DNA of 64,000 nucleotides from Epinephelus fuscoguttatus. Lineage: Eukaryota > Chordata > Actinopteri > Perciformes > Serranidae. The stretch is from assembly GCF_011397635.1 (NCBI RefSeq), contig NC_064760.1:30372856-30436855 (forward strand), written 5' to 3'. This document shows, in pieces, positions 41,690-59,375 of the stretch. Position numbers and translations under genes: made by a program. The notes beneath the pieces were generated by a model. The model was given only the letters and a program-made list of their open reading frames with translations. It made no database searches and was not told the DNA's origin. The stretch's first letter is position 1, and each line of letters starts with the position of its first letter.

Positions 41690-42036
41690 CTGGATGTCTG
41701 CTGTCTGTATTTGCTGCGCGCTGATTGGTCACTCCGAACAGGAGGCGTGGTTTCGTCATAACAATGCATTTCAAGGAACGTACACGCGCCAAGGAATGTT
41801 TCCTGTCGCTGGGCAGCTAACGTTGTCTTTTCGAACGTTTAACGGTTTTATTCCCTGCTTCGGTAAACGTTGCCGTTAACGGACAGGCCGGTGTTCACGG
41901 TTTCTGGAGTAAACGGGTTCCCTATGCAGCAGTTGGAAGCGTGTGTTAGCCGACAAGCGTTAGCAAGCTAACAGCAGCTCCGTCCGACATTGTCAAAAAA
42001 ATCTGTCGGAGGAAACAACAGTCGATTGATAGTCAG
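41690..42036 (+). promoter_or_regulatory. rnf44: rnf44 promoter region and non-coding exon 1
   Basis: A CpG-rich block carries an inverted CCAAT box (GATTGGTCA, 41723-41731), a GC-box-like GGAGGCGTGG (41741) and TTTCGTCATAA. From about 41800 the sequence could be transcribed, and it ends in a strong donor, AGTCAG|GTAACG, with the last exon base at 42036. There is no TATA box. The first coding exon follows 2.5 kb later. Confidence 0.55.
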
Positions 42037-43269
42037 GTAACGTTAGTTTATGTCGGGTGGTAGTTGTCGGTTAGAGGCGGTTACACGCAAGGAGAACTTG
42101 ATGGGACACAACATTTCGGAGGCTGAGACACCTGCCATCTCCCCTTCTCACCGAGCAAGCAAACTAGCTAAGAAAGTAAGATGTGGTCTGTGTTGTTGGC
42201 CAACTCGCATAGCTAATGCCTGTCCATACAATGCTGGGCTCAGTCTGGGGTGTCACATGTAACACGAGTGGAATAAGCAGTAATAATTTAACAGATGTGC
42301 TTAACATGCATGAGTGTGCTAGCTAAAAAAGCTTGCAAACGGCGGTTATGTGCAACTGCTGAGCTCTGCTAGGCTGGGACAAAGCGTTAGCCTAGCTTTG
42401 CTAAAGTTAGCTGCTCTCCTTCAACAGGGGACGTCGAATTTGCCCTGACAATGAGGAACCAACGGCTGCCACAGTGATAATGTTAGTCATTTTAGCTGTG
42501 GTGTGTGCTGGGCTCTGCATAATACTCGTGAGAAACGGTGTAACGGTGCACTGGCCTCCGAAATTGTACGGTAGCGAGCGGTCCCGCTTGCCTTCCACAT
42601 CTTTTGTTGTTGCTTTGTCTTTTGAGCACATGGCTTTCCATGTTTTTGTTCAGGCAGGCTATAGCGACCCCTATTTATTATGCCCCCGAATATACCGCGT
42701 TAATTACACTGCCACTTTAACACTAATTTATTAAGTATATTTAAGCATTTTGCTCAAACCCAACACATACAAAATCTTTGTAAAATCCTTAGATTAAAAA
42801 CGAAACTATGGACTGTGTATAACTGAAGTGGCTTCCTTTCTTTATTAGGAATAACATGAATGTGGTTACAAATGACCTAGATCTTGATCAGTCTAATTAG
42901 GCACCTGTAGAGGACATTATACTGGTATTTGTCATATAATTTTGAATACCTCTGTCTATGTGCCTTAAACATGTATTAGATTTTTCAGGTGTATTGTTCA
43001 TTATTAAAATAGCATTTGAAAGTGATACTTGGATATTGAAGCAAGTGAATATGAATTTTAGTATTAAAAAGTGTCAGTTCCCTAACATGCCCGTTTGCGT
43101 CACATCATGTGCTTGGGTAAAATAGAAAGTCACAAACATTTCCTGAAATCATTCCTACTTATTACCCAATTAATTTTGGGGATACAGTGTAGTTAACTTT
43201 GAATAGGTTTGTTTGAGATTTAGCTTGTTGTAACCAACATCTGGTCTGGGCACTGTGAGTGGTCCTCAG

Positions 43270-44240
43270 TAGGGATGCACCGAAATGAAAATTTGTGGCC
43301 GAAGCCGAATAATATTAAGCGCTTGGCCAAATACTGAATATTGTTGTTTAGTTTTTCATTAGTTTTTGCAGATGAACCCCCTCCAGATTAGTGTTGTCAC
43401 AGTACCAAAATTGGGACCCACTGTACGATACCAGTGAAAATATCATGGTTCTGAGTAGTATCACGATACCACAGTGAAAATGAAGCAGATGTGCCTTTTG
43501 TCATTTATAAAAAGATAAATCACTTTTCTATAATACATCACTGATATTTCAATGGAATAAATTACTTATTGACTTGTTCATACTTCAAAAACAGCATCAA
43601 TAAGTGATTAACATAGGGGGGATCAAAATTTAAAAATTAATAAAATAAGAATCAACCAGCCACCCTCCTCCCATGACAAGTCCCTTCATAAGTAAAGAAC
43701 AGTCCTTAAAGTGCGGTGAGGTTTGTGGACCGTGAACGGCTCGTTTCTCCTCTGACACATTACGTACGGTCTGTGTTCGGCTGGCTCGGCTGTTCAGGTA
43801 CTTCTGGGCAGTCCACACGCCAAGAAGAGGAAATTATTGGAGCCGACTTCTCCGTCGCCGGTAAGCCGACGGCTGCTGTAATTGACAGGAATACATTACT
43901 GTCTGTGTCTGTGACCCCCGTTCAACCCGCAACCGGTGGGATTCGCCTTTCGTTTCTGCTGGTGGTTGAAATCTGTAGGCTGCTCGCACAGCTTGCTGAA
44001 TGATTTAAGCCTATTTTGCTCGCTCAAAACTATTTTTAGTCGCAAGTGCGGTGACGGACGGATCGCCACAGTTCCAACATTTTACTCCACCCGTCACGGC
44101 ACGCTGTTTGTTTGCGTTATCAAAACACGCCGCTATTATTTGGCCTTGCTTTTAACTTATTCCACCGAATACCGAATGTGTGTTTTTTTTGCAATATTCG
44201 GCCGAATGTATTCGGTTACCGAATATTCGGTGCATCCCTA
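43270..44240. mobile_element. hAT element with perfect 8-bp target duplication
   Basis: The element begins TAGGGATGCACCGAAATGAA and ends with the inverse, TATTCGGTGCATCCCTA. It is flanked on both sides by GTCCTCAG (43262-43269 and 44241-44248), an exact 8-bp target site duplication. These are the ends of a hAT/Charlie-like transposon. The 971-bp body has no intact transposase. It lies in the rnf44 5' intron. Confidence 0.9.
43390..43640. mobile_element. Second element nested in the hAT copy
   Basis: From TAGTGTTGTCACAGTACCAA onward, with ACGATACCAGTGAAAATATC and AGTATCACGATACC, this looks like one end of another fish hAT-type MITE that jumped into the first. The right end is not clear. Confidence 0.5.
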
Positions 44241-44625
44241 GTCCTCAGAGATATTATTTGAACCCCTATTTTTATTACCATATAGTCATATAATTCCATT
44301 TTACAGCGTAATATCTAATCCCACAGGGGTGTGTGGGTTAACAGATGATATAGGGTGTTACTTGTTACATTTTACTTGATAGCCGGTATATACCTGTTAA
44401 AGCGACTGAAACTAGCTCTCATTATTATGTTTTTTATCTAATGGCTTTCTGTAATGGCCGGAGTGTGTGCTCAGTTGATAGATTAAGGATATGAATTTGA
44501 AGCAGGGTTGTGATTTTGTCATTTGGTGTGTTTTTGCAGGGTTAAGACAATCAGAGGCAACATACAAGTGCCTCCACTGTACAGTTTCCTTTCCCAGAGC
44601 GTGACTCGTCTGCACGACGTCACCA

Positions 44626-50464
<5,839 letters not shown>

Positions 50465-53400
50465 GAACTGTCTCTGAGTGCTGAACTGGAAAGCTGCACA
50501 CACCAGAGTCTGTCCCAAAACTGGGGACACCTGCCACCTAACCTGCGTCCTCCAGTAAATATAGCTTACCAACCCACCACTCCTGCCCCTCCCTAAATAA
50601 TAAGCAATCCAGGATTTGTTTCTGGAGCCTGTTGTACCTCTGCTGTGCTTCACTGTCCAAGTCTCATGAAACCCACTGCCTATCGCAGCCTATAGCCAGA
50701 GTTCTGGGATCGCCAGCCAGTTCTTTCTCTGCCCCCTCGTTGCAGATTCCAAAGATTTCCCCTACAATGCATTATTTGCTGCTTTTGTTTACAGGGTTTC
50801 ATTTTTATTTAGTGGATTTGGTTGTGGTGTTCATGAATAGTGGGAGTCCTGCATTGGAAGAGGTGAGTCTGGAGCCTGGAGGATGATGGGCTGGACACCT
50901 TGTGCAATTAGCAGAGAAATAATAGGAATGCTTCAACATGGGTATCTGTGTTTGGAGGCGACGCCTGACCATCATAGATGCATGTTTGTGTAGGTGTTGG
51001 GCAAAGTGACTTGTTAATAATGTATGTTCTGCAATAACGTATTGATCATTTCAACAGTTTTACCCCTTATTTGTTTTTAGATTTGCCAATACTATCGTGA
51101 CAGTGTGACTTGCTGTGGTTAAATGCAGATTCTGTTAAGCCTGAGGTTGTGGACTGCAAGTGACGGGACATGCAACCGTGGGGTTTCTTCTACCCCAGAT
51201 AATCCACTCTGGAACACAGATCTGTACAAAAGCAGTCATGGATTAATGGACTGCATCTTTTTGAGGTCATCTGGCATAACTGCACAAGTGCTACATCCAC
51301 CCTCCACGTCAGCATTGTTCCTCTGGCAAGTGTGTATGCGTGTGTGCATATTGTGTGTGTATGTTTGTCCTGTTCACAGAGCCAATGCATTGTGTAACCA
51401 CTGGATACAGGGCAGCATGCTAGGATTTGCATGAACTGTTGATTCAGACTAGCAATATTTTATTCAAGCATTGCCACCAAAATTATCGAATTTTAAGAAA
51501 AAGAAGAGACAAAGAAGCATACTAAAAGAACTGCTTGCTTATTCAGAGAGCGCCATGAGGGAAGACTAGCATGTGGTTCCACCCTGACTGCGTTTAAGGA
51601 TGGGAGTCCTCGTCTGAAGGCTATGTTGATGATGCCATAGAGCTCTGGAGGCCTGTGCAGAAAGCAATATGTGCAGTGAGTGGCGAGTTTTAAATGAACT
51701 TTCTTCCCCTTTTTAGGAAGACTGGGCTTTTTATTTCTTTCTTTGTGAGCCAAATCCAATATACAGATATAGCCTACTGTTCAAGATTTCAGATCTGCCT
51801 TCTTATGACCTTGACAAGCACAAACCTATTACTAATCCTGAAAATACTTTGTCATTTTCCACTTGTTTTAAAAGTATGCCATTTTTTTTTTTTTAAAAAA
51901 AAGGTTTATTTATTGGTTTTATCTTCTAGAGAAAATACATTGAAGGAAACAGTTGGAGCACTAACATGTTTGTGTAACGTATGTGTTATAATCTGGTTAC
52001 TTGGTCAGGTCATTGTCTTAGGCTACAGTAATGGTGTTGTAAAAGAGCAACTGTATGTATAGCTTCAGTGTGAATGCTTTTAGATAAACGTTTGAAGACA
52101 GAAGAATGTTGAAAACCCTTGTAGAAGTCACTGGTGACACTCCACGTTAACGCCAACTGTGTATCACAGTGATCAGGACGGGGTTCAGATGACACAGAGC
52201 TGGAGTGTTTAGTAGTGTAGGAACACTGTTAGACTTCTAGTTCCCTGCTTGTGTTCACACTAAAAAAAAAACAACAACAGGATATATTTGGGGTGGGAGG
52301 GAAAAGAGCAACAAATGGACTTTTGCTTTGGATTCACTCTTGTCTCTTAACTGCCCCAGTAAGCACTAACAGGCAGTTTTAACCTTTGCTTTGACGTGTA
52401 AAGGGATCTTGCCTTTTTCTTTACTTTTGTTTCTTAAGTGAATGTGAGTCTTTGATGTGTGTGCCACCTTCAAGAGAAAAAAAAGAAGCCATTTAATGAG
52501 TTAAACCCACAGCTTTGAGAATTAACCTATGTGTACATATCTATTCGCTGGCATATATTGTAAGTAAAAAAAAAAAAAAATCACTCAGGGCCTCTCAGTA
52601 TATAAAAATAAAGGAGAACAGTCCATTTCAAATGGAAAGGATGCCATGAAAAGGGTATATCTGAATTTAGTGTGGTCGTTTTCCTCAGACCACAAATAAT
52701 TTAATGTAATCAATTATAATATTCTGTTTTGTCGGAAATAGTAGATATTACATCATTTAAAGACAGGCATGCAAGAAAAAAAGATCAGTAAATATGTCAT
52801 TAATATTCACTGAAAAGAGGCAATGTACACTGCAACTCATTACAAGTGTATTATTCAAACCTTTTTGACTTTTGTTCTTTTACTCAAACCATATGTTCAA
52901 CATAGCGGTTGTGATCCCATTTCTAAATGTGCCGTGGCGCACACTATCCTACCTAATTCACTCCCAAATCTTCTTCAGAGGTGTTTTGCATGACTTAAAA
53001 AAAAGTAAAACAAGTGTGTTATAGTGGAGGATATCTCAAAATCTGGTGGGGACCTATTTAATGGTGCACAATATGCATGCTTGTCAACCAGATCCCAACT
53101 GATTTTTAGCTCTAGTTGGCTTTGGGTTCTGGGGGTTTGGATCTTAACGCTCAGCTGATAACTGCCATGCATTGTACTGCACACATTTGTAATAGAACTG
53201 AATGACTACAAGATTTTATTGCGCTAACTTCATTTTATAGAGAAAAAAAACTGGTCTTGAATCCAGCAATTCTTACATACATTGTGTTACTGTTATTGCC
53301 CTAACGACTGATAATGACATGCTCTGAAACTACTGTAGTTTATCAAAAGCCATAGTGAAAAGGTGCTAGATGTTCTGCTTTGTAGGTATGAAAACTCACT

Positions 53401-54375
53401 TGCGTGAATGCAATAGTTTGTCATGGATCCCATGTATTCTTAAAGCATGTTATACTAATACCCCTAAACAATGTCAGTGAAAATCAATATAGTTTAAGGG
53501 ATTTAAAAAAAGAATAAAGTGTTGTCATACTTATTTCAGTGTAGTACTGTACCTGCCTATCAGGCTCTTGCTCTCAGTGTATCAATATCTTAAAATGTAT
53601 TGTTCACATATAGATACCTTAATTCATGTTAATGTTAGCACTCTTATTTTTGGAGTAAATATTTAATTGACAATATCCAGCTACCCTATGAAATAAAAAG
53701 AGAACCTCCCATTAAGGCCTAGGTAATGAGGTAACTTTTAATGACAACTGAGAATAGAGTCTTGTAGTCTTTCTGTTAAGAGTTATTGAATAATCTCACA
53801 GCTTGTGTGGTGCAAAAATGTGTTCCAATAAGCAGCTAAAATTTATTTAGGATTTGTGATTGATTGCTCCGTAGATGCCATTTATTGTTTACCAATGACT
53901 TTTGCTGTGGTGGGATAGTGGTTTACTGTTCTTACTCTCCCTGGCCTCTAGGGGTCCTTGCCTGAACACCAGACTACCCACCCGCCAACAGAGCCAGGGG
54001 CATGTGTTCTGTGTTAGGCAGATATTTTGCTTTGGTACTTGCACATTTACAGTTACCTCATTTTTTCCATGTTTGTATTGGGGAGGGTGGGGGGAGAAAA
54101 CAACTAATATATATTATATATAGGAAATGGTTCTTATTAATGTTATAATTTTTCATTCCATTGGAATCATATTGTTTGTAGCATTTAACATAACTAGTTA
54201 GTGTATTATATATACATCTGTATACTGTTTGAAATTTTTAAGATTTGTACTTTTTTTAAATGAAAGTTGCTAGTTATGCTTTACCAAGTAGTGCAATCAT
54301 ATTTTTTTTTTTAATTGTTGTGGCTGATTTGAAAGGGTTGTTCACTAATAAATGTATGATGTATACCAATATAAC
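50465..54375 (+). other. rnf44: rnf44 3' UTR (long)
   Basis: About 3.9 kb of AT-rich, non-coding sequence follows the RING exon, with T-rich and ATTTA-like stretches and no transposon signature. Internal AATAAA hexamers near 52609, 53511 and 53693 allow shorter forms. The signal at 54347 is the last before the satellite array. Confidence 0.55.
54347..54352 (+). terminator. rnf44: AATAAA polyadenylation signal, rnf44 (distal)
   Basis: The hexamer is in the context GTTCACTAATAAATGTATGA. It is the last canonical signal before the palindromic satellite. Which of the several signals is used cannot be told from sequence. Confidence 0.5.
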
Positions 54376-55493
54376 ATGTCTTATCTGACTTGAGATTGAA
54401 AGTTTAAAATGCAGTTTTAAAAATGATTACGACCCTGATCCCTCAGTGCTGGGGTGTAATCACAGTATTATTTGGAGGCAAGTAGGAGCAAAGTGACTGA
54501 GCTGAGCAGGCTCTACGCCAGACTGGTAAACAGCTGGTGTGAGATTCCAGCTGTCTGTCAAATTCTGTGAGAAATTCACAGTCTCTATAAAAGTAGTATA
54601 ACCACGACCCTCAAGGTTTGGACTTTGGCCATTTGACCTCATAACAATGACTTTGACAAGGAACAGTTACATAATCATAACATCTTCAATCATCAATGCC
54701 ATGAAAAATACAAGAAAGTCACAGTAGCCTATAGTTTATCACAAGAAATACCATTAAAAACTGTTGTAGTATTGTATGCCATAAAAGTGTCATGATGTCG
54801 CAGCCTGTCATGAATTTTAAAAAATCCTGAAGGATTGCAGGAGTGGTTCTATGTCATATAAATGTGATAGAATGGTGTTATTAAAAAATGTTATAGTACA
54901 GTTTGAAATTAAAAATTAAAAGTATATTATGCCATATTATAGTTTGACATTAGAAATTCATAGTATACTATGCCGTAAAACAATATAACATAGTACAGTA
55001 TATCATAAAATGTGTATTAAAAAATGGTAGTATACTCTGCCATACCAGTGGTAGTATTTGATCCCACTCAGCTATCAGATTGTCACATTATGTCATAAAT
55101 AATCTCATAAAAAGGTCAGTATAGTATTCCATAAAGATGTCTTAAAAAGTGAAAAAAAAATCAATATTATGTTATAAAAATGTCATAATATAGCATTTTA
55201 TAAAAATAAATAAAAATCATATATAATAAAAATGTAACACTAAAGTATGTATAGAAAAGTCATATAGTATGCCATAAAAACATGATAAAGTATGTGATTA
55301 GAAAGTTCTATTAAAGTGTGCTATTAAAATGTAAAAAAAGGCCATATAGTAGTATGCCATAAAATGTCATAGTATAGTGTCATAAAAAATACCATAGATG
55401 TCCGCTAAAATATGCTATACAAAAAAAATCAAAATGAAGGATGTCATTGAAAAGTAATTTAATACTGTAGTATGCTAGTAGTAATCAATGAAA

Positions 55494-56395
55494 GTTCAGT
55501 ATTGAGGGAGGCGGATGCAACCGGGAGCCGCGAAACGAGCTAAAACGGTAACGGGGGCAAATGCGTCCCGTATAAGTTTGCGCATTAAAAGTGCTTTTTT
55601 TCGCCACTGACTGGTTCAGATCGCCAGTGTTATCTCTGTAAATAGCATACCAAGCGTTTCCCTTACCTCTGGGCTGTGACATCATCTCACAAGAGCTTTG
55701 CTTGTTGCCGGAGCTTTGCTTGTTGCCGGAAGAAAACAGAGGAGCCATGCTGAGCGCCGCTCATGGCATGGCTCTGGTTGTCCCGGAGTACAGTTGAGAG
55801 TTTTACTGCATCTATTGAAAACGATGGTTCGTGTTTGTGCTTATCCGAATTGCAAGAACAGGATGTCGCGCAACACCCCTCTGTTGGATGGCGAGATGCT
55901 GAAGTTGTGGCTAGTTGTGCTACAAATGGATGCTAACACTCCTGTCCAGACACTGCACCTTGCAGACCATCGGGTCTGCAGTGCTGACTTCTCCCAAGAT
56001 GACTACTGCCAGCTGAAGAAGAGAAGACATCCAACCCCGAAACACCGAAGAAAACGTCTGTCCCACGAGTAGGGAGAGCTACAGACACAGGGAGCAAAGC
56101 TCTCGCGAGATGACGTCACACAGCCCAGAGGTAAGGGAAACACTTAGTATGCTATTTACAGAGATAGCACTGGTGATCTGAACCAGTCAGTGGCGAAAAA
56201 AAGCACTGTTAATGCGCAAACTTATACGGGACGCATTTGCCCCTGTTACCGTTTTAGCTCGTTTTGCGGCTCCCGGCTGCATCCGCCTCCCTCAATACTG
56301 AACCAATTTTAGAACGAGTTGTACCTATGAATCATATGCACACGTACACATGGGGAAATAGGGCCCAGGTTGAAAAATATTTAAGTTATCCTTTA
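55494..56395 (+). mobile_element. Long-TIR DNA transposon with THAP-domain ORF (P-element-like)
   Basis: The left arm (55494-about 55715) and right arm (about 56085-56303) are 210-220-base inverted repeats at over 90% identity by eye: GTTCAGTATTGAGGGAGGCG, GGGAGCCGCGAAACGAGCTA, GCAAATGCGTCCCGTATAAG, TTTTTTCGCCACTGACTGGT, and GTAAATAGCATAC. The middle carries a THAP-type reading frame. About 92 extra bases on the right (56304-56395, with GGGGAAATAGGGCCCAGG) look like the outer end of the same element, lost on the left. GC content is far above the surrounding satellite, which shows that it was inserted. THAP domains are found in P-element transposases. Confidence 0.8.
55824..56072 (+). pseudogene. 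Degenerate THAP zinc-finger ORF (82 aa) inside transposon
   Basis: The frame starts MVRVCAYPNCKNRMSRNT and continues LKLWLVVLQMD, HRVCSADFSQDDY and KKRRHPTPKHRRKRL before TAG. It has the C-x4-C start, the central Trp and the VCS.xFS.DDY block of a THAP (C2CH) DNA-binding finger. The final zinc ligand His of CxxH is Asp here (CSAD), and the usual Phe/Pro segment between the two halves is shortened. There is no transposase catalytic part. It is therefore probably a non-functional remnant, although the frame remains open. Confidence 0.65.
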
Positions 56396-57121
56396 AGTAT
56401 GTCATAAAAAAGGCTAATAGAGTATACCATAGAAAATGTCATACGATAGTATGTCATAAAATTGTCAGAAAGTCATAGTGTATTATGCTTTAGAAATGTC
56501 ATACTATAGTATGTTATGAATAAAATGCCAAAGGAAATATGTCATCCAAAAGTATGTCATAAAATGTCATGAAGTCATAGTATATTATGCCATAGAAAAA
56601 ATGCCATCAAAATATAGTACTGAAGTATCATGGAGAAATCATGTTAAAAATCATGATTAAGTATGTCATTAAAAAGTCATAGTAAGTAATAAAAAATGTC
56701 ATAAAAACATCATTGTAGAGTATGCCATGAAAAACCATGATAAACACATAATAGTATCATATATCATAATATATCATAAAATAGTTTGCTATTAAATTGT
56801 TGTTTCAATAAGGTCATACTACAGTATGTGATAAAACTCATAAAGTCATAATACAGTATGACAAAGAAAATTATATAGAAAATAAAATTTTCATGAAAAT
56901 TTTAGTCATAGTATAATATGCTATAAAAACGCCATACTGTCATAGTATATAAGCCATATAAATGTTATACTAAAGTATGTAATAAAATACCATGAAGTCA
57001 TATTACAGTATGCCAAAAAAAGTCATATTATAATGTTATGAGACACTGCCAAAGAAAATGTCATACCACAGTATGTCATTAAAAAAGCCCCAAATATGTC
57101 ATACCAAAGTATGTCATAAAA

Positions 57122-57730
57122 AAGTCATAGTATAGTATGTCATTAAAATGTCATACCATAGTATTTTATTATAGAAGGCCAAAAATTGTCATACTAGTCA
57201 TTGTACAGAAAAAATGTCATATTATAGTATGCTATAAGAGAATACCAAAAAAATGTCATACTAAAGTATGTCATTAAAAAATGCCAATGAAGATCTCATA
57301 CAGTACTAAAGTATGTCATAAAAAAGTCATAGTATAGTATGTCATTAAAATGTCATACCATAGTATTTTATTATAGAAGGCCAAAAATTGTCATACTAGT
57401 CATTGTACAGAAAAAATGTCATATTATAGTATGCTATAAGAGAATACCAAAAAAATGTCATACTAAAGTATGTCATTAAAAAATGCCAACGAAGATCTCA
57501 TACAGTACCAAAGTATGTCATAAAAAAGTCATAGTATAGTATGTCATTAAAATGTCATACCATAGTATTTTATTATAGAAGGCCAAAAATTGTCATACTA
57601 GTCATTGTACAGAAAAAATGTCATATTATAGTATGCTATAAGAGAATACCAAAAAAATGTCATACTAAAGTATGTCATTAAAAAATGCCAACGAAGATCT
57701 CATACAGTACCAAAGTATGTCATAAAAAAG
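57122..57730. repeat. Higher-order satellite repeat, three units of 202 bp
   Basis: The phrase GTCATAGTATAGTATGTCAT followed by TAAAATGTCATACCATAG starts at 57124, 57326 and 57528, and a fourth, partial start is at 57730. The spacing is exactly 202 each time. Between the starts the units are nearly identical (GAAGGCCAAAAATTGTCATA, AGAGAATACCAAAAAAATGT, GAAGATCTCATACAGTAC), with single-base changes such as AATGAAG versus AACGAAG. Confidence 0.92.
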
Positions 57731-57777
57731 TCATAGTATGCCACTGAAAATGACACATTATACAGTAGGTCATAGAT

Positions 57778-57897
57778 GTCATAATATAGTATGTAATTAT
57801 AGAAAGCCCCAAAAAGTGTCATAATATAGTATGTAATTATAGAAAGCCCCAAAAAGTGTCATAATATAGTATGTAATTATAGAAAGCCCCAGAAATG
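57778..57897. repeat. Tandem 40-bp unit, three copies
   Basis: GTCATAATATAGTATGTAAT followed by TATAGAAAGCCCCAAAAAGT repeats at 57778, 57818 and 57858; the last copy reads CCCCAGAAAT at its end. These are a local variant of the satellite unit with AGAAAGCCCC replacing the A-run. Confidence 0.9.
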
Positions 57898-58299
57898 TCA
57901 TACTATAGTATGTCATTTTAAAAAGCCCCAAAAAGTGTCATACCAAAGTATGTCATAAAAAAAGTCATAGCATATTATGTCATTATAAAATGCCAACGAA
58001 AATCGCGTACTAAAGTATGTCATAAAAAAGTCATAGTATGCCATTGAAAATGACACATTATACAGTAGGTCATAGATGTCATACTATAGTATGTAATTAT
58101 AAAAGCCCGAAAAAGTGTCATACCAAAGTATGTCATAAAAAAGTCATAGTATGTCATTATAAAAAGCCGAACAAATGTCATACTAAAGTATGTCATAAAA
58201 AAGTCATAAAAAAGTCATAGTATAGTATGTCATAAAAATGCTATAATATAGTATGTTATAAAAATGTCACAGTTTGCCATAGAAAATGACATATTGTAT

Positions 58300-59375
58300 A
58301 CTGGTATAATCATAAACTAGTCCATACCCATTGGTAGCTTTGTCACCTTCTACCTATGCCACTCCTCAATGCCTATGTGAAGTTTCACATAGATTGACCA
58401 CGTCAGCGAATAGAAAAACGTGGGACAGACAGAATGACTGACTGACAGAATGACACACCGACAGTTTCCATGATTATGTACAGCATACCATACCATGACT
58501 TAGTCATACCAAAAATTAGAAAAAAAACCCCCAAACTTTCGGCCACAGGGGGAGCCACAGCGATCGGTCGCATTTTAGCCATTTTTAAGCATTTTTCTGT
58601 TGTTATAGCGCCACCCAGTTGCCAATTAGAGTTAAATTTCTCCAGTCACTTTGAGGCGTCCTGTTCTACATATCTACCAAGTTTAGTAAAAATCGATATA
58701 GCAGTTAGGCCTAGATAAGAAATTAGCTCTCTAGCTCCCCCATTTTGTTTGATGGGGTCAATAATGGAGGGGTCCCCTCAGATTATGTGTGGTCATATGC
58801 CTACAAAGTTGCGTTGTGATGGGTGAAACCCTTGAGATGTTATACACCTTTATGTGATGAGCCACGCCCTCCGCAATATTCATCGCCTTATAGAAGCTCA
58901 GTGTTAGTAAGTTTTCCAACTTTTGCCAAGAGGGAACTTTAGATATTGGTCTCCAGATTACATTCACTGAGTTTCATGTACAGTAGATCGCTCAAACTTC
59001 CTAGGAAGAGATCGATTTCAAGTGTTTTTCAAAAAATTCAAAATGGCGGAAAATCTGTATAATCACAAGTTATGGTTTCTGAGGCAAATTTGTTCCTCAT
59101 GAGGAGAGGCATCTCTGTGCAAAGTTTCATGTCTCTGAGACATAGGGGCATGAGATATGCCCATTCAAAGTTTGCAATTTCAGTCGGTTGCTTTAGCGCC
59201 CCCCTTTGGCCAATTGATGTAATATTGCTTCACACTTCCACTGTGTGGAAGTGGATTGACCAAGTCAGTGAGGAGAAAAACGTGGAACAGACACAGCATC
59301 AAAAAAGGAAAAAATGATCCGCACACCGATAGAGCTCCCATTAATCCATGATTTATTTTCTGTCAAGTACAGACA
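58300..59375. mobile_element. Unclassified dispersed repeat inserted in the satellite
   Basis: About 1.07 kb of non-satellite sequence, with phrases such as GTGAAGTTTCACATAGATTG, GTTATAGCGCCACCCAGTTG, CAAAATGGCGGAAAATCTGT, TAGCGCCCCCCTTTGGCCAA and TGCAAAGTTTCATGTCTCTG. The paired 'agcgcc(a)cc..ttggccaatt' and 'agtttcatgt' motifs recur within it, and AAAAACGTGGNACAGACA occurs near both ends (58420 and 59276). It has no coding capacity. I know similar sequence as a fish repeat but cannot name the family. Confidence 0.55.

Larger units (their letters stand above)
42037..44539 (+). other. rnf44: rnf44 5' intron
   Basis: The intron runs from the GTAACG donor to the TTTTTGCAG acceptor at 44539. 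It contains a CpG-rich start (to about 42620) and the hAT insertion at 43270-44240. I see no other exon. Confidence 0.5.

Noticed and set aside
43716-44241. Two plus-strand open frames that could be taken for rnf44 alternative exons
   Set aside because: They lie wholly within the hAT insertion delimited by GTCCTCAG duplications.
58038-58220. Lys/Cys/His-rich open frame with repeated CHTKVCHKK-like units
   Set aside because: It is a translation of the satellite array (units of GTCATAAAAAAGTCATAGTATG); the periodic residues follow the DNA repeat and there is no gene context.
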